A stretch of 64,000 bases of DNA from Candidatus Nitrotoga sp. HW29. GTDB lineage: Bacteria > Pseudomonadota > Gammaproteobacteria > Burkholderiales > Gallionellaceae. The DNA lies in assembly GCF_924101635.2 (NCBI RefSeq), contig NZ_CAKMAA020000017.1, positions 1 to 64,000 on the forward strand, read 5' to 3'. This document shows positions 38,986 to 48,434 of this stretch, one piece after another; positions within the stretch are counted from its first letter, which is position 1; each line of letters starts with the position of its first letter. The translations under genes and the position numbers were made by a program. The notes under the pieces are model-generated. The model was not told the DNA's origin. It worked only from the letters and a program-made list of their open reading frames with translations, and did not search any database.

Positions 38986-40308
38986 ATGTTTTGTATATTC
39001 TTACGACACATCGTTTTGCTTCACTTTCTCCTGCTTGGTTCAATATCACAAGCTGCCAATATCGTTACAGCTGACGCTGCCAATTATCGTCAATTGCTTT
39101 CGCGGCTGGAACCGGGCGATACTCTTTTATTACAACCCGGCGTTTACAAAAAAGGTTTGCCTGTGCACCAGCTGCACGGAAACAAGGATAAACCCGTCAT
39201 CATAATGGGCCCAGCCAATGGTCCATTACCTGTGTTTTTGGCAAGGCACGGACACAACACGATTAGTATTATTAACGCCAGTTACATTGTTATCCGTAAT
39301 CTGGAACTTGATGGGCAAGGCATCGCTGTGGATGGTGTCAAATGTGAAGGAAACGCTGACTGGGCTCACCATATCACGCTTGAAAATCTTGTTATTAAGG
39401 GTCATGGCAATAACCAGCAAACTGTGGGCATCTCAACAAAGTGTCCTGCTTGGAACTGGATTATTCGGAATAACACAATTTTGGGTGCCGGCACTGGAAT
39501 TTATCTCGGCAACTCCGACGGAAACGCACCATTTGTAAAAGGATTAATAGAACATAATCTGATCAAAGACACTACTGGCTACAGCTTGCAAATAAAACAT
39601 CAAAATGTGCGACCTGAAATTTTGGATATGCCCAATCAGCCAAGCGTCACAATTATCCGCCATAACGTTTTTACCAAAGAGAACGGAGCGGCCAGCGGGC
39701 CATTAGCGCGCCCGAATGTACTCGTGGGGCACTGGCCCGTGAAAGGAAATGGATCAAAAGATACTTACGAAATCTATGGTAACTTCTTCTATCAAAACCC
39801 TACCGAAGCGCTTTTTCAAGGGGAAGGGAATATTGCTCTGTATAACAACCTTCTCGTCAATGATCATGGAGATGCGATTCGAATTCAACCCCACAATGAT
39901 ATTCCACGCGCGATACATATTTTCTACAATACTATTATTACCTCTGAAACCGGTATTTCAGTCATACCGGGGCAGGGCAGCGAAAATTACGTTCAACACG
40001 TTTCAGCCAATGTGGTCTTTGCTTTTAAGCCTATTGTTGCCAAATCGCAGGAATCCAATAGGATTGGCAAAAGAGAAGATGCAGTTGATTATCTAGTGAA
40101 GCCATTTGCCTCGTTAGGTGTCATGGATCTTTATCCCAAAGTAAAAAATGTACAATCCCAAGTGGTTGATACCACCGATTTTCGCGTCTTTAAGGATTGG
40201 GATATAGATTTTAATAAGCGCAAGCGAATTGAACACTCCCGGGGAGCATATGGCGGTGAGGGTATAAATCCCGGCTGGTTACCGCAAATCAAATACAAAC
40301 CAAATTAA
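38986..40308 (+). CDS. Secreted parallel beta-helix protein, chondroitinase-B/PL6-like
   Basis: 440 residues. A signal peptide (residues 1 to about 23, ending SQAA) leads into a right-handed parallel beta-helix. The opening LEPGDTLLLQPGVYKKGLPV, then YIVIRNLELDGQG, WIIRNNTILGAGTGIYLGN and IEHNLIKDTTGYSLQIKH, is the pattern of PL6-type lyases (chondroitinase B, alginate lyase) and related carbohydrate-active beta-helices. Whether it cleaves a polysaccharide is unknown; I could not place the catalytic Lys/Arg pair with confidence. It starts 27 bases after der on the same strand but is not part of the conserved block. The ATG has only a weak ribosome site. Confidence 0.7.
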   Translation: MFCIFLRHIVLLHFLLLGSISQAANIVTADAANYRQLLSRLEPGDTLLLQPGVYKKGLPVHQLHGNKDKPVIIMGPANGPLPVFLARHGHNTISIINASYIVIRNLELDGQGIAVDGVKCEGNADWAHHITLENLVIKGHGNNQQTVGISTKCPAWNWIIRNNTILGAGTGIYLGNSDGNAPFVKGLIEHNLIKDTTGYSLQIKHQNVRPEILDMPNQPSVTIIRHNVFTKENGAASGPLARPNVLVGHWPVKGNGSKDTYEIYGNFFYQNPTEALFQGEGNIALYNNLLVNDHGDAIRIQPHNDIPRAIHIFYNTIITSETGISVIPGQGSENYVQHVSANVVFAFKPIVAKSQESNRIGKREDAVDYLVKPFASLGVMDLYPKVKNVQSQVVDTTDFRVFKDWDIDFNKRKRIEHSRGAYGGEGINPGWLPQIKYKPN

Positions 40309-40504
40309 CGTTATTTGGCTATCGCTTTATGAGGGCTTGGCATTAGGCATTAAAATTAGCGTCTGTCGTTCCTCCGAACCTAAAGAGGGAAATGAAACCT
40401 TGACCGTATTATGCGAGCAAAAACACAACAGAATGCTGAACTTGAACAAGCTGTTGAAGGATTCGCTCAAGCGGTCGGCCAGACGCGCTCCATCTTCAGG
40501 TTCA

Positions 40505-40770
40505 GAACAAGCTTTCTGCCGCTGCATTATCCCAACAGTTACCCTTCAGCTCATGCTGCAGACGAAGCCATGCTTCACCAGTAAAGTCTGATACTGGCCT
40601 TTCCAACCACTTTGCGCGAGAATAAATCCAGCACTATCACTCAATAGGGCCAACCTGACCCGGTGCGGATATAGGTGATATCGCCCACCCAAACAATATT
40701 GGGTGCGACCGGATTGAATCGCCAATCCAGAATATTGGCAGATTGTGTTTGTTGTCATTAGCACCTCTCT
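40505..40770 (-). pseudogene. IS3-family transposase (OrfB) relic with internal deletion
   Basis: Minus-strand fragments in different frames give the DDE integrase core: ANILDWRFNPVAPNIVWVGD (first Asp) with ITYIRTGSGW, VLDLFSRKVVG (a nearby conserved block), QYQTLLVKHGFVCSMS, then KGNCWDNAAAESLF (catalytic Glu). The section that should link SRKVVG to QYQTLL, including the HSDRGSQY motif with the second Asp, is mostly deleted, and frameshifts and stops interrupt the rest. Terminal inverted repeats were not found. The remaining spacer from 40309 to 41020 shows nothing else I can support. Confidence 0.7.
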
Positions 40771-41020
40771 GATAATGAATTTTCCACCTATTGGGGTGCC
40801 CGCGTAAATTAGGCTACTACATTATTTCAATATGGAATAATCGTTATCAGTAAAGCTGAGTTAACTTAATACAATATAAATATTGATTTGGCCAGATTAT
40901 GTTTGAAACCCATTCGCCTTAAGATTCGAAAGATAAATAAACTTCGACAAATTGAGCCAGAACGGGGTTAATATTTCACCGTGCCGGATCAATAGATTTA
41001 ATTCTTTAGGGGCAAAACTA

Positions 41021-41569
41021 ATGATTGTACGTAATACCACAGATCGTTACGGAGCACTAACTATTGGGATCTATTGGTTAATGCTACTAATGTTCGTTGC
41101 AGTATATGCATGTATTGAGTTACATGAATTTTTCCCCAAAGGAAGTGATCTTCGCGCGACTTTAAAAACTTGGCATTTTATGTTGGGTTTGTCTATTTTT
41201 GTACTAGCCTCGATACGCCTAATAGTTTACATAACGAGTACTACCCCCCGTATTGAGCCAGATCCACCTAAGTGGCAGAAGCAATTCGCTAAGCTATTTC
41301 ATTTAGCGCTCTATGTACTGATGATCGCTATGCCGTTGATGGGGTGGTTGTTACTCAGTGCAGAAGGTAAGCCGATACCATTTTTCGGTCTGCATTTACC
41401 GGCACTTATCGATAAGAGTAAATATCTGGCGGATGTGATCGAAGAGATTCATGAAACCGGTGGTACGATCGGTTACTTTCTTATCGGCCTGCATGCCGTA
41501 GCTGCGTTATATCACCATTACCTTGTGCGCGATAATACGCTTCGGCGCATGCTTCCGAAGCGAAATTGA
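41021..41569 (+). CDS. Cytochrome b561-family membrane protein
   Basis: 182 residues from the ATG at 41021 (AGGGG ribosome site upstream). Four membrane helices, with histidines placed for two b-type haems: the WHFMLG, LFHLALY, EIHETGG and LHAVAALYHH segments. This is the bacterial b561 (CybB/YodB) type, an inner-membrane electron carrier that oxidises ubiquinol or passes electrons to superoxide or periplasmic partners. No partner gene is adjacent. The family is clear, the physiological role is not. Confidence 0.88.
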   Translation: MIVRNTTDRYGALTIGIYWLMLLMFVAVYACIELHEFFPKGSDLRATLKTWHFMLGLSIFVLASIRLIVYITSTTPRIEPDPPKWQKQFAKLFHLALYVLMIAMPLMGWLLLSAEGKPIPFFGLHLPALIDKSKYLADVIEEIHETGGTIGYFLIGLHAVAALYHHYLVRDNTLRRMLPKRN

Positions 41570-41838
41570 ATCGGTATCGTTCTTACAATTTCTAAGTTTT
41601 ACTAGTCAACACGCAAAATCATCCGACAGCTGCAGACTGCTATCGTGCAGTATGTTGCGGCTGAATGAAATGCCCGAGAGCATTTGATGTAATCCAGTTA
41701 TCGCAATGATGGTGAACCTTGATGGCCTAGCGGTAAAACTTGTGGCACGATGACGAAACTTTATACTGAAAACAGTCATACGTGATCGAACATGCCTGAA
41801 TATTGTGAATACACCGCTGTAGACAACTGCCCACACCG

Positions 41839-44229
41839 ATGAAACTACGCAAACTTTCAATCTGGTTTTCTGTGGGGGTGCTGCTGGTATTGGGGGCAAA
41901 TATGTTGTGTGTCGTGCTAATTAAGCAGGCATACAGCAAAATGGTGACCGTGCAAGAGCATCGGCGGCTGTCCATTCAATTGTCCAATGAACTGCAACAA
42001 GAGACCGAGCAGTTGACCAGTTTGGTACGCGCCTACACGACTACTGGCGAGTCGCGCTATCTGTTTTATTACTACGACATTCTTGCCGTACGTCAGGGTA
42101 AAAAATCTGCACCCGCCAAGTTTAATCCCGCGACTTATTGGGATGATGTGATTGCAGAGCGGATGTTACATGTCATACCCGAACAAGTTGAACGCCATGT
42201 ATTAATGGACAGAATGCGCGCTTTGGGTTTCAACGCACAGGAACTGCAGATACTCACGCAGGTTTTTACAGCCACCGAGGCCATGAAACAAACTGAACAG
42301 ATCGCTTTTGCCGCTACACAAGGGCTTTATGATCCGGACAAACGCACATTTGTTTCTGAAGGAACGCCTCGTCTCGATTTTGCCAGCAAGCTGGTTTACA
42401 GCCAGCCTTATAACCGGCTGAAAGCCGATTTGGCTCACGCGGTAGAGGGGTTGAATGAGCAAGTCCGCGAACGTACTCAAGGTGAGGTCGAGCAAGCAAC
42501 TGCACGCTTGCAGCGGCTCATTATGGTTTTGCTGGCAAGCATGGCGGTCACCATTGGCCTGGTTGGATTGGCATTTAATACTGTGCGTCGCCAAGTATTA
42601 AAGCCGATCGAACGGCTTAAGCTGTCTGCCGATCGATTGTCGGCAGGTGATTACACTAGCCGTACCCGATTGGATTCAATACGAGGTTCAGAGGTAGAGG
42701 AGTTGGCTGTGCTGAGCGAGACGTTCGACAGCATGGCGCAATCAATTGAAGCCGATATTAGCCGTCGCCAAACCGTACAGTTGGCATTGGAAAAAGCGCG
42801 TAATCAAGCCGAGAATGCGACCAAAATCAAATCCATGTTTTTGGCTACGATGAGTCATGAGATTCGCACACCCATGAACGCTATTTTGGGCATGGCCTAT
42901 TTAGCGCTAAAAACAGATTTGAATGCACGTCAGAACGATTATATTTCCAAGGTGCATAACGCCGCCAAGATGCTGATGGATATCATCAACAACGTCCTGG
43001 ATTTTTCCAAGATTGAAGCGGGTAAGCTGAAACTGGAACAAAATCGCTTTCTGGTTGAGGAGGTGGTTTCCAACGCTCTGGCCTTGTTGCAGCAACGCGC
43101 CTATGAAAAAGAAGTGGAATTATTGTTCGAAGTGGACACGCCTCATTTGCTGGATGAAGGGGGCGCTTTGATTGGGGATGCACTGCGCCTGGGACAAATC
43201 CTCATCAACCTGTTATCCAACGCCATCAAATTTACGCATAGCGGCCATGTTAAATTGACGCTGGGTATCGACGCACAAGATGTCGAATCGATGACACTAC
43301 GTTTTACCGTGAGCGATACGGGTATCGGTATGACGGAAGAACAGATAGAACACTTGTTTCAAGAGTTTATTCAGGCGGATGGCTCCATCACTCGAAAATA
43401 CGGGGGGACAGGCCTGGGACTGGCGATTGCCAAGCGTTTTGTTGAACTGATGGAGGGGCGTATCTGGGTGGAAAGTAAACCTAATGCCGGTTCGCGCTTT
43501 ATTTTTACCGCCCGTTTCTTACGCGCGCAACCGGGCACAGCTACCACGGCGAACTTGTCTGGCATACAGAATCTGCGTGTTTTAGTCGTGGATGATCAAC
43601 CTGAAGCGCGCATGGTGCTAGTCAAAATGCTGCGTCATCTTGGCGTGGGTCAGACTGAGGGAGCAGGCATCGATAGCGCAGAAAACGGGCAAACTGCACT
43701 GGATATGATTGCCCAGGCACAGCAGCAAAACCGTCCTTATCATTTACTTATGTTGGATTGGGTTATGTCCGGTATGGATGGCGAACAAGTTTTACGCAGC
43801 CTGCACGCACAACCGCCAAACAACCAACCTTTGCCGGTCATTGTTTCCGCCTACGATACGGATGTTATGCACGACACAGTCTCCAGATTAAATGCTCACC
43901 TATTTTTGTCCAAACCGGTATTGCCTGAGGCACTGCGGCATTTATTCAATAATCTGTCAGAGCATAAGCTTCTATCGTTGTCGCATGAACCAAGCGCACA
44001 GCCAGAGGCTGTCAAACTACCGGGCCAATGGCCAGACTGTTTGCCAGAACTGAGAGTACTACTGGGAGAATGCAATGTTGAGGCGGCAGATTTATGGCAA
44101 GCTCATAAGCCTGCATTTGCAAACCTGCTACCCGTGCAAACAGTACATCGTATTTCGGTGGCGCTGGACAATTTTGATTTTGATATTGCTTTGGCCTTGT
44201 TACCGGAAGTTGAAACTTTAAGACCTTGA
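41839..44229 (+). CDS. Hybrid sensor histidine kinase (periplasmic sensor, HAMP, HisKA, HATPase, REC)
   Basis: 796 residues. A membrane helix at about 8-30 and another near 228-250 bracket a roughly 200-residue helical periplasmic domain; HAMP follows. The HisKA box MSHEIRTPMNAILG carries phospho-accepting His340. The ATPase boxes are NAIKFT, DTGIGM and GGTGLGLAI. A receiver domain follows with Asp640 (MLDWVMSGMDG) and a late Lys (LFLSKPV). After it lies a degenerate helical tail (VEAADLWQAHKPAF) without a clear Hpt histidine. It heads a run with the REC-GGDEF gene, which overlaps its stop region closely, so both probably form one signalling path. Confidence 0.92.
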   Translation: MKLRKLSIWFSVGVLLVLGANMLCVVLIKQAYSKMVTVQEHRRLSIQLSNELQQETEQLTSLVRAYTTTGESRYLFYYYDILAVRQGKKSAPAKFNPATYWDDVIAERMLHVIPEQVERHVLMDRMRALGFNAQELQILTQVFTATEAMKQTEQIAFAATQGLYDPDKRTFVSEGTPRLDFASKLVYSQPYNRLKADLAHAVEGLNEQVRERTQGEVEQATARLQRLIMVLLASMAVTIGLVGLAFNTVRRQVLKPIERLKLSADRLSAGDYTSRTRLDSIRGSEVEELAVLSETFDSMAQSIEADISRRQTVQLALEKARNQAENATKIKSMFLATMSHEIRTPMNAILGMAYLALKTDLNARQNDYISKVHNAAKMLMDIINNVLDFSKIEAGKLKLEQNRFLVEEVVSNALALLQQRAYEKEVELLFEVDTPHLLDEGGALIGDALRLGQILINLLSNAIKFTHSGHVKLTLGIDAQDVESMTLRFTVSDTGIGMTEEQIEHLFQEFIQADGSITRKYGGTGLGLAIAKRFVELMEGRIWVESKPNAGSRFIFTARFLRAQPGTATTANLSGIQNLRVLVVDDQPEARMVLVKMLRHLGVGQTEGAGIDSAENGQTALDMIAQAQQQNRPYHLLMLDWVMSGMDGEQVLRSLHAQPPNNQPLPVIVSAYDTDVMHDTVSRLNAHLFLSKPVLPEALRHLFNNLSEHKLLSLSHEPSAQPEAVKLPGQWPDCLPELRVLLGECNVEAADLWQAHKPAFANLLPVQTVHRISVALDNFDFDIALALLPEVETLRP

Positions 44230-44258
44230 ACCTTTATAACATAGCGGAGTACAACCCC

Positions 44259-45197
44259 ATGTTTGCCGAAACCGAACGCGCAACGATCTTGCTGGTGGAT
44301 GATGTGCCCGCTAACTTGAGCCTGTTGAGCAGCATCTTGCGCGAGGATTACCGTATCCAATTGGCGACCAGTGGCGCCAAAGCTTTGGAGCTGGTTGCGG
44401 CTAGCTTGCCGGATTTAATTTTGCTGGACGTAATGATGCCGGAGATGGATTGTTATGAAGTTTGTAGGCGCCTTAAGGCCAATCCGGATACTTGTGATAT
44501 TCCCGTATTGTTCGTTACCGCCCGTAACCAAACCGAAGATGAAGAACTCGGGCTGACGTTGGGCGCAATGGACTACATACATAAGCCGATTAGTCCGCCG
44601 ATTATCAAAGCACGGGTGCGCAATCACATTGCACTCAAGCTGCAAACAGATGCGTTAAAACGTCTTTCGTTCATCGATGGACTAACCCAAGTCGCCAATC
44701 GACGTCGTTTCGACGATACGCTGGACTCCGAATTGTGGCGTGCAGCACAACAGCAACATGCACTGTCCTTACTAATGCTGGACGTGGATTACTTCAAACT
44801 GTTTAATGACCATTATGGTCATGGCTTGGGCGATCAATGTTTGACGCAAGTCGCCCAAGCCATGCAAGCCAAGATAAATCGTCCGATGGATTTGATAGCG
44901 CGTTATGGCGGCGAAGAATTTGTCGTTTTGCTACCGGAAACCAATCTGGAAGATGCGCGTAAAGTGGCCGAATCTTTGCGTGAAACTGTTGCCGCCATGC
45001 AGATTTCGCACGCCCATTCAATGGCTGCAGCATATATCACGATCAGTATCGGGGTCGCTTGCAACACCCAGAGCGAAACAAATTCAGCGGCTGAGTTGCT
45101 CAAACTGGCCGATCAGGCGCTCTACCTGGCCAAACAATCGGGACGCAATCAGGTAAGATCCTGGCATAACAAAAGACCCATTTCGAGGAACGTTTAA
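44259..45197 (+). CDS. Response regulator with GGDEF diguanylate cyclase domain
   Basis: 312 residues from the ATG at 44259 (GGAG about 10 bases upstream; a TTG at 44226 would overlap the kinase stop). REC domain with Asp57 (LILLDVMMPEMD) and Lys in YIHKPI, then GGDEF with the active form RYGGEEF (residues 217-221). The inhibitory I-site RxxD (RPMD) is present five residues before it. Phosphorylation by the upstream hybrid kinase probably controls c-di-GMP synthesis. Catalytically competent by motif. The next gene starts 2 bases after its stop. Confidence 0.92.
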   Translation: MFAETERATILLVDDVPANLSLLSSILREDYRIQLATSGAKALELVAASLPDLILLDVMMPEMDCYEVCRRLKANPDTCDIPVLFVTARNQTEDEELGLTLGAMDYIHKPISPPIIKARVRNHIALKLQTDALKRLSFIDGLTQVANRRRFDDTLDSELWRAAQQQHALSLLMLDVDYFKLFNDHYGHGLGDQCLTQVAQAMQAKINRPMDLIARYGGEEFVVLLPETNLEDARKVAESLRETVAAMQISHAHSMAAAYITISIGVACNTQSETNSAAELLKLADQALYLAKQSGRNQVRSWHNKRPISRNV

Positions 45198-45199
45198 GC

Positions 45200-46300
45200 G
45201 TGCGCACAATCTGGCAAAAATTACCTTGGCTCATCGTACTGATTCTGATGCTGATAGTTTGGAAATATCCGCCGTTATTACCGTGGATACTCGCGGTGAT
45301 GGCTACTTTTATGTACTGGCTGAATCTAAAGCGTGGTCTGATTGGGCCAGTGACCCTGCCTGCAGACGATGCATTTTTACCCACCGAACAGGTGCAATGG
45401 TGGTACTGGACGGGCCATCTGGAAACAGAAGACGGCCAGCGTTTTGGTTTTGAAGTGGTCTTTTTTAGCTTCGATGTTTCCTGGTTCATGCGTGATCAGT
45501 TGGTGCAAGCTGCCATCACCGACGTAAACGGCAATCGTTTTCAATTCAATGAATTTGTTGAATTTCATCTCCCCAACAAAACTCCAAATGGTTTTAATCT
45601 TAGTGTCGATGCGGATAAATCTGTCACCGCAGTGGGTGGCAATGGCACAGATCATTTGCATAGCGCAATCGGTGATTACGTGCTGGATATTGACCTGCAA
45701 TCAACCAAACCCCCTGCGCTGCATTACGGTGGCGATGCACATCCCTATGTTTTTGGCGGCTACACTTACTATTATTCGCGCACAAATATGGCAACGACCG
45801 GTACCTTGAGCATTAAAGGCAAGACTCATAAAGTCACCGGAACCAGTTGGTTTGACCGCCAGTATGGGGAGCTGTTTCAAGCAATTAATAAAGGCTGGCA
45901 ATGGTTTGCCATTGAACTGGCAGATAACCGCCAAATTATGCTATTCAATTTTAACGGTGAAGAAGCCACAGTAGAAAAATCCGGCTCGATCACCGACGCA
46001 CAGGGGCGTACTACAACGCTAGCCGGACATCAATTTGATGTAACCATACTGGATCACTGGACCAGTCCCATCACTGGCTGCACCTATCCCGCTGGTTGGA
46101 CGGTGACTATCGGTAGCGAAATTTTCACCGTGCAGCCTGTCGTGCCAGACCAAGAGCTGCGCGGCAACCACAGCTTCTGGGTTGGCCCGGTGTATTGGGA
46201 AGGCGCGTGCAACATCAGTGGCGCAGTAAGCGGCCAGGCCTATGTGGAGCTAAATGGCTATTGCAAATGTCCGAAGTCTGGATATAGAGTAAATCTATAA
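45200..46300 (+). CDS. Membrane-anchored lipocalin-like/CrtC-AttH family protein (GTG start)
   Basis: 366 residues. Two hydrophobic segments near the N-terminus (about 9-25 and 27-43) anchor a large domain with the AttH/CrtC signatures WWYWTGHLET, SWFDRQYGE and a C-terminal AYVELNGYC. These are lipocalin-like beta-barrels; CrtC members hydrate carotenoids, but most relatives are uncharacterised and often linked to lipid or envelope export. The start is GTG at 45200, just after the REC-GGDEF stop, with GAGGAA upstream. Here the partner ABC transporter often seen with AttH-like genes is missing. Confidence 0.72.
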   Translation: MRTIWQKLPWLIVLILMLIVWKYPPLLPWILAVMATFMYWLNLKRGLIGPVTLPADDAFLPTEQVQWWYWTGHLETEDGQRFGFEVVFFSFDVSWFMRDQLVQAAITDVNGNRFQFNEFVEFHLPNKTPNGFNLSVDADKSVTAVGGNGTDHLHSAIGDYVLDIDLQSTKPPALHYGGDAHPYVFGGYTYYYSRTNMATTGTLSIKGKTHKVTGTSWFDRQYGELFQAINKGWQWFAIELADNRQIMLFNFNGEEATVEKSGSITDAQGRTTTLAGHQFDVTILDHWTSPITGCTYPAGWTVTIGSEIFTVQPVVPDQELRGNHSFWVGPVYWEGACNISGAVSGQAYVELNGYCKCPKSGYRVNL

Positions 46301-46330
46301 AGGAAGAGTCAAAAAGAATAGCCAAACGGT

Positions 46331-46336
46331 TATAAT
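46331..46336 (+). promoter_or_regulatory. Perfect -10 box upstream of the porin gene
   Basis: TATAAT at 46331-46336 is an exact -10 consensus, 72 bases before the porin ATG. No good -35 lies 16-18 bases upstream, so the promoter may need an activator; this would fit control by the adjacent two-component system (inference). Confidence 0.4.
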
Positions 46337-46408
46337 TCGCCACGTTTTCAATAGGGCCATTGGATTCTAAAATCCTGCGCCGCTTGAACCAGCCCCATAT
46401 TAATACTA

Positions 46409-47722
46409 ATGACCATGCAAAAACGGTTTAAAAATACTGTGCGTACGTTTGCTTGCCTCCTACTCGGCACGGTCAGTCTATCCACGCAAGCCGTCGATTT
46501 TTCCTTGTCGGGATATGGTACGGTAGGCTATGCCATATCCGATCAGACCTACAATTACCAGCGCTACATTGATAACAAAGGCAGTATTGAACGTGACACT
46601 CTATTTGGCGCACAATTAAACGCCCAATTTAATCCCGTATGGAGTGCGACAGTACAAGTCAAATTAGCACCACCTGCACTGCTAAATTACAACCAAAACT
46701 GGCAACCAACCCTTACTTGGGCATTTTTATCTTACCGTCCAACAGATGATTGGTTATTTCGCGTAGGAAAACTACGTATCCCCTTTTACCTGAATTCCGA
46801 AAATGCCAATATAGGCACGACTTATGCGGCCGCTCGCTTACCGGTTGAGGTTTACGCCTCTGCGTCGACGGTGGACTTTGTTGGGGCATCGTTCGCCAAG
46901 ACTTGGCTGCTCAATGAGAACGAATTTACGCTTGATGGCTATTGGGGAAATGCCATGAAGCAATCATGGCGCTTCTATGCGCGTGACCCCGCTAATATCC
47001 TCACTAACAGCGGTGCGGCAGGTGAGTTTTTTGCACCCTTGGAGACTGAGTCAAAAGGCCTGCGGCTAAGTTTGAATCGCGACGGAAACACCTTTTTAGC
47101 GGGTATGCATTTCGCCGATACCACGGCTCGCAATGGCACTACACTCGGGCCATCAACGTACGTGCCCGCGCCGGCTGACGGTTGCGCACCAATTGGCATT
47201 CCGCCGGCATTCATTGGCAACTATTATTGCCCTGCTGCAGATGGCCCATCCAGGATAAAAACCGTTACCACCAATTTAGGTGCCAGCATTGATTTGGGCC
47301 ACGGCTTTCGCACAATTGGTGAGTATGTCAGGCGTAAAAATGAAGGCTCAACCCTTTCTCCCGACAGCAAAGGTTTTTACCTGAGCCTGCAAAAAGAAAT
47401 CGGTCACTGGACACCCTACCTGACCTACGCCAAGCTAACCACGAAAAATCGCGACCTGTACCAAGCGATAAATGGCGTCCAGACGATTATCCCTGCGGTT
47501 AACGCGTTAGAGCGTAACTTTGCCGATTCGATGGTGGTGTATGACCAAAATACATGGGCGCTCGGCACCGCCTACTCACTTGATATCAACAGCAAAATCA
47601 AGGCTGAATGGTCTGTCGTACAAACCGGCATCGCATCCAGTTTTATTGATGCGCTACCGGGGGGGGAATCCGGCGATCAACGCATCAATGTGTTTTCTCT
47701 CTCTTACAACTTTACGTTCTAA
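46409..47722 (+). CDS. Outer-membrane porin-like beta-barrel protein
   Basis: 437 residues. A signal peptide (about 1-28, ending TQAV) is followed by a long run of alternating strands starting VDFSLSGYGTVGYAIS and ending in an aromatic C-terminus (FSLSYNFTF), the BAM recognition signal. LSYRPTDDWLFRVGKLRIPFY is typical of oxyanion-type and general porins of proteobacteria. Cysteines in the middle (DGCAPIG, NYYCPAA) may form a loop disulphide. It is followed after 11 bases by the phosphate-binding-like gene, which suggests an uptake or sensing pair; substrate unknown. Confidence 0.82.
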   Translation: MTMQKRFKNTVRTFACLLLGTVSLSTQAVDFSLSGYGTVGYAISDQTYNYQRYIDNKGSIERDTLFGAQLNAQFNPVWSATVQVKLAPPALLNYNQNWQPTLTWAFLSYRPTDDWLFRVGKLRIPFYLNSENANIGTTYAAARLPVEVYASASTVDFVGASFAKTWLLNENEFTLDGYWGNAMKQSWRFYARDPANILTNSGAAGEFFAPLETESKGLRLSLNRDGNTFLAGMHFADTTARNGTTLGPSTYVPAPADGCAPIGIPPAFIGNYYCPAADGPSRIKTVTTNLGASIDLGHGFRTIGEYVRRKNEGSTLSPDSKGFYLSLQKEIGHWTPYLTYAKLTTKNRDLYQAINGVQTIIPAVNALERNFADSMVVYDQNTWALGTAYSLDINSKIKAEWSVVQTGIASSFIDALPGGESGDQRINVFSLSYNFTF

Positions 47723-47733
47723 GGGAGACAGCC

Positions 47734-48144
47734 ATGATCAAATTCAAACTCAAGCTGATCTCTGTGCTACTGGCGCTTGTGATATGCGAGGCACATGCGG
47801 AGAACGTGATTGTCATCGGTCATGCCGGCCTAAGTAAATTAAGCGCGAGTACCATACAAAGAATATTTACCGGCAAGATCATCGAAATCGATGGTATACA
47901 TGTCACAGCGGTGAATCACAAGGCAGGCGCATTGCGTGATCGTTTCTTGCACCATTACCTGAATCAGAAAGATGACAAATACACGGCTTATTGGACGGTG
48001 CGCCGCTTCATCGGCAAAGGTATTCCGCCAAAAGAAGTATCGAGTGCTGCCGAAGTCATTCACTTTATCCAAACCACACCCGGCGCCATCGGTTATATCG
48101 ATGAAAGCGAACTGAAGCCGGATTTGAACGTGGTAAGCCGTTAA
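47734..48144 (+). CDS. Small PstS-like phosphate/oxyanion-binding protein
   Basis: 136 residues. A signal peptide (1 to about 22, ending AHAEN) precedes a single-lobe PBP-like domain: LSASTIQRIFTGKI, VNHKAGALRDRFLHHYL, YWTVRRFIGKGIPPKEVSS and TPGAIGYID are the short-form 'phosphate ABC transporter substrate-binding protein' motifs. True PstS proteins are over 300 residues and travel with pstCAB; none of these is here. It may present a ligand to the sensor kinase at 41839 (inference from context). GGGAGA ribosome site before the ATG. Confidence 0.75.
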   Translation: MIKFKLKLISVLLALVICEAHAENVIVIGHAGLSKLSASTIQRIFTGKIIEIDGIHVTAVNHKAGALRDRFLHHYLNQKDDKYTAYWTVRRFIGKGIPPKEVSSAAEVIHFIQTTPGAIGYIDESELKPDLNVVSR

Positions 48145-48162
48145 AAATCAAGCTGATTTTTT
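48143..48162 (+). terminator. Weak intrinsic terminator after the phosphate-binding-like gene
   Basis: AAAATCA (48144-48150) and TGATTTT (48154-48160) pair around AGC, immediately after the stop codon, with further T residues at 48161-48162. The stem is AT-rich and the T-run short, so it is at best a weak terminator. No other feature is seen in the rest of the spacer up to 48434. Confidence 0.4.
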
Positions 48163-48434
48163 CAGCCTCGTTTTAATCGGCGATCACGTGGTTTCATCGG
48201 ACGATAATTTGCTTGTCGATGCAATGAAAAATGCTTTAACCAGATAGTTTGTGTGACGTTTGAGTATCGGTAAAAACAAAAATGCTCTCCAGAATATCCG
48301 TTTCTTCATACTTTAAAACCATACGATCCTCATAGGTTCCATTCAGTCCGATGAGGTTTGTCTACTGCCAATCAGGTCGCGGGTTTGACACGTTGAAAGA
48401 TGACGGCAGATAAACACTATTCATTAGGAATTAC

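Noticed and set aside
40337-40591. Plus frame over the IS3 relic
   Set aside because: Antisense to recognisable transposase fragments; no protein-like match.
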